From NCBI GenBank assembly GCA_035507915.1, contig DATJNS010000038.1, positions 1 through 64,000 of the forward strand: 64,000 bases of DNA, given 5' to 3'. Source of the stretch: JACQAI01 sp035507915 (GTDB taxonomy: Bacteria > Pseudomonadota > Alphaproteobacteria > Elsterales > Elsteraceae). The translations under genes were made by a program, and so were the position numbers. Position 1 is the first letter of the stretch. Every line of letters starts with the position of its first letter. Below the pieces are notes generated by a model. It did not search any database, was not told where the DNA came from, and saw only the letters and a program-made list of their open reading frames with translations. Positions 59,088 to 64,000 of this stretch are shown here, piece by piece.

Positions 59088-59420
59088 CTAGCCCTGGTCG
59101 ATCGCGACCTCGAGGCCGAGCTGCTTGTCGAACACGCGCAGCGTCTTCTTGGCGCGCGCGGCGGGCAGCGGGATCTTGCGCTCGATGCAGAACATCACCA
59201 GCGCAGCGGCCAGCTCGGCGCCCTGGAAGACGATCTCCTCGGCGGTCTTCTGCGTATCGCCGGTGATCGACAGCACGACGTGGACGTCGGGTTTTTCTTC
59301 GATCCGAAGGTTCGAGATGGTGCCCGCGGGCAAGGGCTCCCGTCGCCGATGCCGGTATTGCGTGACCGACCGCAAGACCTCGTTCGGCGTGAATACGATG
59401 TGCCGCATCTCGGTTGGCAT
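59088..59420 (-). CDS. Conserved-looking hypothetical protein, 110 residues
   Basis: A soluble, moderately basic protein with a central segment IEEKPDVHVVLSITGDTQKTAEEIVF and FQGAELAAALVMFCIERKIPLP. I do not recognise the family. The ATG at MPTEMRH was used with GGGA upstream, and MRH four codons later is equally good. The coding look (no rare-base stretches, sensible amino-acid mix, frame matching local GC bias) supports it. Last of the small leftward genes in this block. Confidence 0.6.
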   Translation of the reverse strand: MPTEMRHIVFTPNEVLRSVTQYRHRRREPLPAGTISNLRIEEKPDVHVVLSITGDTQKTAEEIVFQGAELAAALVMFCIERKIPLPAARAKKTLRVFDKQLGLEVAIDQG

Positions 59421-59487
59421 CGGGACATCCCAGACAGGCGAGCCACATGATGCGGAGGCCCACGCGCCGCACCACCCTGCCTACACA

Positions 59488-59516
59488 ATTCTACAGTTTT
59501 TTGCACCCAAATAAAA
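59488..59516 (-). promoter_or_regulatory. Weak candidate promoter in an AT-rich pocket
   Basis: On the minus strand TAGAAT (59488-59493) lies 17 bases after TTTTAT (59511-59516). The -10 is good, the -35 is poor. It lies about 70 bases upstream of the 110-residue gene. Confidence 0.3.
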
Positions 59517-59556
59517 CCCGACGCACCCGCGGGAGGCGCGACGATCCCCGTGCGTG
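59511..59556 (-). terminator. Candidate terminator of the 67-residue gene
   Basis: On the minus strand ACGCAC (59550-59555 side) pairs with GTGCGT (59521-59526 side), with an inner GGGA/TCCC pairing, followed by TTTTAT. It is followed by the AT-rich pocket noted above. Only the general shape supports it. Confidence 0.4.
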
Positions 59557-59609
59557 CGACGCCCGCAGGCGGCGAGCACCGGACCGTGCGTCACCCTTTT
59601 GATCGGGCG

Positions 59610-59813
59610 TCAGGTCTTGGCCGGGCCGACCGGATGGAAGAGCTTGCGGTCCTGCAGCGCGATGCAGGCGAGCGTCTTTTCGGTCGCGCGGTCGCCGACC
59701 CGGCGCAACCTGGCGTAGAGCCGCGTGTCGGAGGCGCGCAGCACCTCGCTGACCTCCCACGTTATGTAAGGAAGATCGATCTTCCGGAACCGCTGTCCTG
59801 GGGTGACGTCCAT
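59610..59813 (-). CDS. Small hypothetical protein, 67 residues
   Basis: The ATG at 59813 (MDVTPGQRFRKIDLPYITWEV) has GGAGGTG just upstream, and the product ends HPVGPAKT. A longer frame to 59900 is open, but the good ribosome site decides for the short one. The IDLPYITWEVSEVLRASDTRLYARLRRV segment looks like a small beta-rich fold. No family recognised. Confidence 0.6.
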   Translation of the reverse strand: MDVTPGQRFRKIDLPYITWEVSEVLRASDTRLYARLRRVGDRATEKTLACIALQDRKLFHPVGPAKT

Positions 59814-59919
59814 GACCCACCTCCGCGGCGGCGCATACCCGCCCAAAACATGAACGCCGGGGAAGCGCGCTTTGATCCCGGATTCACCGATCGGCCGCAC
59901 CCGCAGGTGCGCGACGAAA

Positions 59920-60276
59920 CTAGGTGGTGCGGCTCTCGGCCGCGCGGACGTTGCGGACCAGGATGCGGAGCAGCGTTTTGACCATCGGGTCGACGCTCTC
60001 GATCTTCTCCCGAAACAGCTTCTCGGGCACGACGATGCACACCGTGTCGATGACCGCGGTGACGTTGGCGCTGCGCGGCTTGGCGTCGATCAGCGCCATC
60101 TCGCCGATGATGCCGCCGGTCGCGACCTTGTTGATCACGCGCTTGGCGCCCGCGCGCTCGATCCAGATCTCGACCTCGCCCGAGTCGATCACGTAGGCGG
60201 CGTGCGCGCTGTCGCCCTGCTTGATGATCGCCGTTCCCGCCTTGAAGGTGAGACGCTCCAACACATTGAGGGACAA
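59920..60276 (-). CDS. Stand-alone cyclic nucleotide-binding domain protein
   Basis: A single CNB domain of about 118 residues. The phosphate-binding cassette reads GGIIGEMALIDAKPRSANVTA, close to the CRP/PKA consensus with its glutamate and arginine, so cAMP or cGMP binding is plausible. No DNA-binding or kinase domain follows. The TTG start (LSLNVLERL) has GGGAG upstream; an ATG further upstream adds 23 residues without similarity. Such proteins are common in Rhodospirillales, but their partners are unknown. Confidence 0.8.
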   Translation of the reverse strand: MSLNVLERLTFKAGTAIIKQGDSAHAAYVIDSGEVEIWIERAGAKRVINKVATGGIIGEMALIDAKPRSANVTAVIDTVCIVVPEKLFREKIESVDPMVKTLLRILVRNVRAAESRTT

Positions 60277-60398
60277 AGGGCAGCTCCCGCGATCCGCCCG
60301 GCCCCTTGCAGGGCCGCCAGTTTCCAGTTGTTCCCGGATTGGCACCCGGGCGCGAAACTATGCCCGAAGCCTCGGCGGCGCGTCCAGGGTCGAGCCGG

Positions 60399-60578
60399 TC
60401 AGCGCCGATCCCCGGCGGCGCGGCGCGCCTCGCACGCGACCAGCACATGGGCGCGCTCGGTCCGGTCCATGGCGCGCCAGTTCGCGATCTCGTCGATGGT
60501 GCGCCGGCAGCCGCGGCACAGGCCGCTCTCGGGGGCGATCGTGCAGACGCCGACGCAGGGCGATTCGAGCAGGTCCAT
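60399..60578 (-). CDS. DUF1289 domain protein
   Basis: A 59-residue protein too short to be noticed easily: MDLLESPCVGVCTIAPESGL then CRGCRRTIDEIANW, with the CxxxC and CxxC cysteines of DUF1289, followed by DRTERAHVLV. A stop directly upstream of the ATG leaves this as the only start. It follows the DUF4340 gene by 24 bases on the same strand, so it is probably the last gene of that operon. Function unknown; often treated as a small iron-sulfur or zinc protein. Confidence 0.85.
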   Translation of the reverse strand: MDLLESPCVGVCTIAPESGLCRGCRRTIDEIANWRAMDRTERAHVLVACEARRAAGDRR

Positions 60579-60602
60579 GCGCGCGTGGGGCGGCGACGCC
60601 GG

Positions 60603-61649
60603 CTAGCCCTGGGGCTTGCCGGCCGGCTTCGGCTCCTGCACCAGGTCGTCGAGCTTGCTCAGCAGCTTGTCGCGTTTGTAGTCGGGAATCCGGTAGACCC
60701 AGCCCGCCGTGCGCGTCGTGATCGTCTTCGCCTGCTCGGCGGCGGCGCCGTCGCCCGTCGCCGCGACCTTGATCCAGGTCTCGGCGTCCTTGGGCAGCAG
60801 CGTCAGGGTGACGACCAGGCCGTCCTTGGTGCGGTACACGCCGGTGCCCTTCGGCGGCCCGAACGTCAGCGTGCCGTCCTTGGCGACGTCGTCGAACGTC
60901 ATCGCCTCGAGCACGCTCGCGAGATTGTTGACGTCCCATTGCGACTTCACCGTCTTGTTCGCCGGCATGTCGCGGATCTTGAAGTCCTTGTCCTCGGGCT
61001 TGTCGTGGAACAGGACGACCGGCTTGAGGCCGGGCTGATCGAGCTCGACCGAAGCGACCTTGTCGCCCGGGACGTCGACGATCTCGCGCTGGGCCCAGTC
61101 GAGCGCGCTGTCGTGCACGTCGAGCTGACCTTGCGCCAGCCACGTCTGCGCATCGCCGACCTTGCGCACGTAGATCATGTCGGCCGAATTCGGCGCTCCG
61201 ACCGGCGAGGTGCGCTTCTTGCCGATCAGCAACGCCGCGAGCACGGCGTTCTTGGCGTCCTTGATCTCGATCTCGACCGCCTTGCTGTCGGCGGCCGTGA
61301 CGTCCTGCAGGTTGAGCCGGCCGTAGAGCGCGGAATTGCGCGTCTTGGCATCGATCGTCTCGAGCTCGGCGAGGCCGACCAGCGCCTTGCGCACCATCTC
61401 GGCGCGCGCCGGATAGTCGGATTTGTCGGGCACCACCCAGTCGTCGCCGTGACGCACGATGTCGAACTTGGCGTCGTGCTTGACGACCTCGATCGTCTGC
61501 GCGTCGCCGAGCTTGGCCTCGAGGCCGGGAAAGAGTCGCTGCCCCTTGGCGAGCGTCGTCGCCGGCTGACGCTGCGCCACCACGACGGCCGTGCCGACGA
61601 GCACGATCGCGGTGACCACGCCCAGCGCCGTGACGGTGATTGCCCGCAT
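60603..61649 (-). CDS. DUF4340 domain protein of a Gld-like ABC operon
   Basis: A 348-residue protein with one N-terminal membrane helix (TVTALGVVTAIVLVGTAVVV) and a large outer domain with KHDAKFDIVRHGDDWVVPD, ALYGRLNLQDV and FHDKPEDKDFKI, typical of DUF4340. Such proteins lie next to GldG-like genes in many bacteria with no gliding. The ATG has GAGGGGGAGGG upstream. It lies 10 bases after the gldG-like gene. Confidence 0.88.
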   Translation of the reverse strand: MRAITVTALGVVTAIVLVGTAVVVAQRQPATTLAKGQRLFPGLEAKLGDAQTIEVVKHDAKFDIVRHGDDWVVPDKSDYPARAEMVRKALVGLAELETIDAKTRNSALYGRLNLQDVTAADSKAVEIEIKDAKNAVLAALLIGKKRTSPVGAPNSADMIYVRKVGDAQTWLAQGQLDVHDSALDWAQREIVDVPGDKVASVELDQPGLKPVVLFHDKPEDKDFKIRDMPANKTVKSQWDVNNLASVLEAMTFDDVAKDGTLTFGPPKGTGVYRTKDGLVVTLTLLPKDAETWIKVAATGDGAAAEQAKTITTRTAGWVYRIPDYKRDKLLSKLDDLVQEPKPAGKPQG

Positions 61650-61659
61650 GCCCTCCCCC

Positions 61660-63675
61660 TCAGCCGGCGCGCGGCTCGGCCAGATGCGAAATCCGGCTGG
61701 CGTGGCGGCGCCGGCGCAGCCGCACGATGCCGACCACCACCGCGACGATCGCGACCACCAAGGGGATCAAGCCGATGTCGACGAAGCGGACGATCGATTG
61801 CAGCCGATCGATGTCCTGGCGCAGCGCGCGCTGCACTTCGCGCAATGCGCCGCGCGTCTGCACCAGCTGGGCGCGGAACGCCTCCATCTCCTGCGCCTGC
61901 TTGGGCGTCAGGATCGCCTGGCCGCCGGCTTCCTTGCCGGTGCCGCGCAGGTCCGCGAGCTTCTTCTCGGTGTCTTTGACCTTGTCCTGGAGCTCCTGCT
62001 CCTTGGCCTGGAAGCGGCTCTCGGCGTCCTGCTGGATCGCGCGCACCAGGGTGAAGGGCCGATCCGAGATGCCGCGCGAGCGCAGACCGATGAGCGCGTT
62101 GCTGCCGGTCAGATTGTCGAGCGCGTTGACCACGAAGTCGGCGTTGTTGGCCGACGGGATCGCGACCTTCTGGCCGAAGAACTGCTGGGTCTGCACCCAG
62201 AACCGGTCGTCGAGCATGTCGGAGTCGGCGACCACGATGACGTTGATGGTGCCGTCCTTGACGACCGGCGGCTTCGGCGCCTCGGCCTTGGGATCGGCCG
62301 CCGCAGCCGTGCTCTGGGCCGGCGTGCTTTGGGCCGGCGTGGCCTCGGCGGCGGCTTGCGGCGGACCGTTCGGATAAGCGGTCTCGGCCGGCCCGCTGAC
62401 GCGCGCCGCGATCGTCAGCGGTTTGCCCTCGGTCTTGAAGCTGCGCAGGATGCCGAGGATGTCGGGCGTGCCCATGGTGTTGACCTTGGACACCGGCAGG
62501 TGCATCGCCTGGTTCGACGAGCTGACCAAGGGCTCGAACGTGGTCTTGGCGCCGTCGGTCGGCTCGAGGATGCCGGCCGACGCCAAATTCAGCCGCTGCA
62601 CGTCGGCGGTCACCGGATCGGCATGGTTGACGTTGTCGGCGCCGACGGCGAGCCAGGGCAGATAGTCGGCAGCCTGCAGGCGCGTGCCGGTGCCCGCGTT
62701 GACCCGGCGCGCCAGACGCCGGTCGGCGACCACCGAGCCGGCATCCATCTTGATGCCCCACTTGGCGAACAGCGGCTCGAGATCCGACGTCGGGTTGGTC
62801 GAGCCGCTCGGCGGCATGCCGCGCATCATCATCGCCTGCGAGCGGAACGCGGTGACCTCCGAATAGGGATCGACGAACACCAGCGCCTTGCCGCCCTTGA
62901 GCACGAACTGGTCGATCGCGAACTTGGTCTTGTCGCTGAGCCCCGCGGGATGCGCGATCATGAGGACGTCGATGTCGGCGGGGATCGTGTCGACGTCGGT
63001 GCCGAGCGTGCGCACGGTGAAGAACTGGCGCATCTGATCGAGCACGGCCCACGACGACGGCATGCCGCCCTGCATCTGGGCCATCGTCATGTCGCCGTCC
63101 ATCGGCAGCGTCGTGATCAGGCCGACGTTGCGCTTGTTGGGACGGGCGAGCTTGTAGACCAATCGGGTGATGTCGTACTCCAGGAACGCCTCGCGCTCGG
63201 GCTGGAAGAACGGGATCACCTCCTCGTCGTCGGTCGTGTTGGCGCCGGCGAGCCCGAAATAGACCTGCTCGCCGCTCTCCTGATCGACCGGCACGCCCTG
63301 CAGGCCGAGCGCGACCGCACGATCCTCGACGTCGCTGAACGGCTCCGGATTGTAGGTCTCGAGCCGGAGCTTGCCGTGGGCGGCGGCGACGTACTCGCGC
63401 AGCAGGTCGCTGACGCGCTGGGCGAACGAGCCGTAAGCCGGCACCTCGCGCACCAGCCGCTCGGACAGGAAGTAGCGCAGCGTGACCGGCTCGTCGAGCT
63501 GGCTCAGCACCTGGCGGGTGCCGCCGGACAGCGTGTAGAGCCGGTCCTGCGTCAGGTCGAGCCGCGCGGCCGGGAAGAGCGCCGCGACCAGCACGTTGCC
63601 GGTGATCAGCAGCACGAAACCGAGCACGATCCCGACGATGGCGAGCTTGCGGCGATCCTCGAACAGGCCACCCAT
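61660..63675 (-). CDS. GldG-like (IFT-type) ABC transporter auxiliary protein
   Basis: A 671-residue membrane protein with an N-terminal helix (AIVGIVLGFVLLITGNVLVAAL), a large periplasmic part with LDLTQDRLYTLSGGTRQVL and VTLRYFLSERLV in the GldG pattern, DVLMIAHPAGLSDKTKFAID and VFVDPYSEV, a low-complexity ATPAQST linker near residue 450-470, a coiled-coil stretch (about 560-630) and a C-terminal helix before RRRRHA. ATG chosen by the helix; five bases after the ABC-2 permease gene. Confidence 0.88.
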   Translation of the reverse strand: MGGLFEDRRKLAIVGIVLGFVLLITGNVLVAALFPAARLDLTQDRLYTLSGGTRQVLSQLDEPVTLRYFLSERLVREVPAYGSFAQRVSDLLREYVAAAHGKLRLETYNPEPFSDVEDRAVALGLQGVPVDQESGEQVYFGLAGANTTDDEEVIPFFQPEREAFLEYDITRLVYKLARPNKRNVGLITTLPMDGDMTMAQMQGGMPSSWAVLDQMRQFFTVRTLGTDVDTIPADIDVLMIAHPAGLSDKTKFAIDQFVLKGGKALVFVDPYSEVTAFRSQAMMMRGMPPSGSTNPTSDLEPLFAKWGIKMDAGSVVADRRLARRVNAGTGTRLQAADYLPWLAVGADNVNHADPVTADVQRLNLASAGILEPTDGAKTTFEPLVSSSNQAMHLPVSKVNTMGTPDILGILRSFKTEGKPLTIAARVSGPAETAYPNGPPQAAAEATPAQSTPAQSTAAAADPKAEAPKPPVVKDGTINVIVVADSDMLDDRFWVQTQQFFGQKVAIPSANNADFVVNALDNLTGSNALIGLRSRGISDRPFTLVRAIQQDAESRFQAKEQELQDKVKDTEKKLADLRGTGKEAGGQAILTPKQAQEMEAFRAQLVQTRGALREVQRALRQDIDRLQSIVRFVDIGLIPLVVAIVAVVVGIVRLRRRRHASRISHLAEPRAG

Positions 63676-63680
63676 GGCGC

Positions 63681-64000
63681 CTAATCCGCCTTCTTGAGCT
63701 CGATGATCGCCGTATTGGCGAACAGGAAGAACACGATCAGCGAGAGGAAATAGACCATGTCCTTGACGTCGATGACGCCGCGCATCACCGACGTGAAGTG
63801 GCTGATGAACGAGAACGAGGCGACGGTGTCGATCACGGTCTCGGGCGCCCAGCCGGTGAAGAACCCGAGCACCACGCTCGAGCCCGACACGGTCAGGAGG
63901 AAGCACACCACCGCGGCGACCACGAAGGCGATCACCTGGTTCTTGGTCAGCGCCGAGACGGCCGCGCCGATCGCCAGGAACGCGCCGGCCATCAGCCAGC
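63681..64000 (-). CDS. ABC-2 type permease (GldF-like), 3' part
   Basis: The last 107 or so residues of an ABC-2 type permease, open to the right edge. Three hydrophobic helices are visible (FLAIGAAVSALTKNQVIAF, VVAAVVCFLLTVSGSSVVL, SLIVFFLFANTAIIELKK), with SHFTSVMRGVIDVKDMVYFLS before the last helix, typical of this class. The ATPase partner should lie just beyond the window. Confidence 0.9.
   Translation of the reverse strand, partial: WLMAGAFLAIGAAVSALTKNQVIAFVVAAVVCFLLTVSGSSVVLGFFTGWAPETVIDTVASFSFISHFTSVMRGVIDVKDMVYFLSLIVFFLFANTAIIELKKAD

Overview
The window is a GC-rich, densely packed chromosomal segment from an alphaproteobacterium, most likely of the Rhodospirillales type. Three things point there: ffs-dnaX-ybaB-recR sit together; a divergent block holds def-fmt-truA on one strand and rpmH-rnpA-yidD-yidC-engB-argB-HAD-dapD-dapE on the other; and there is a membrane-anchored CycM-type cytochrome c. 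Several genes use GTG or TTG starts and many neighbours overlap by 1-20 bases. The family assignments are read from motifs; the taxon is an inference. No insertion sequence, prophage, CRISPR array or rRNA operon was seen.

Layout. 1-7.0 kb: the 3' end of kdpA, then kdpB, kdpC, kdpD and kdpE, a high-affinity K+ pump with its sensor kinase and regulator. 7.0-11.5 kb: a family III CoA-transferase, an orphan TRAP binding protein, a lone PxpA-like 5-oxoprolinase subunit and an orphan TAXI binding protein. 11.5-15.2 kb: glutathione S-transferase, leucyl aminopeptidase, a GFA-family protein and a hydroxyacid dehydrogenase. 15.2-22.6 kb: a yejABEF peptide importer plus a second family 5 binding protein on the same strand. 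22.7-27 kb: hisN-like phosphatase and cytochrome c, divergent from kdsB-pheA, then nudC. 27-31 kb: SRP RNA, dnaX, ybaB, recR and tam, with a dispersed-type inverted repeat between dnaX and ybaB. 31-43.5 kb: a PRC-barrel protein, a GT-C-like membrane protein, def-fmt-truA, and the long leftward run from rpmH to dapE driven by a very good sigma-70-like promoter at 43.5 kb.

43.7-47.2 kb: a TVP38/TMEM64 membrane protein coupled to an FAD-disulfide oxidoreductase, a tiny membrane protein, what looks like the N-terminal stump of a binding protein, and a D-glutamate cyclase family protein. 47.2-52.2 kb: a complete branched-chain amino acid type ABC importer (livGFKHM order of transcription). 52.3-57.5 kb: RlmI-like methyltransferase, xanthine phosphoribosyltransferase, a DUF4864 protein, a YwrD-like gamma-glutamyltransferase, and a coiled-coil lipoprotein with an OmpA-like end. 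57.7-60.6 kb: tRNA-Arg(ACG), a Tim44-like protein, a CWC-type cysteine-rich mini-protein and a set of small leftward genes including a stand-alone cyclic-nucleotide-binding domain and DUF1289. 60.6-64 kb: DUF4340 protein, GldG-like protein and the 3' end of an ABC-2 permease, i.e. a Gld-like ABC export module cut by the window edge.

Most of the window is ordinary housekeeping and uptake. The parts that deserve a second look are the Gld-like operon, the tandem hairpin duplication after hisN, the repeat after dnaX, the truncated binding protein at 46.2 kb, the isolated TRAP/TAXI binding proteins, and the small genes around 59-60 kb. I found nothing that is clearly a wholly new system.
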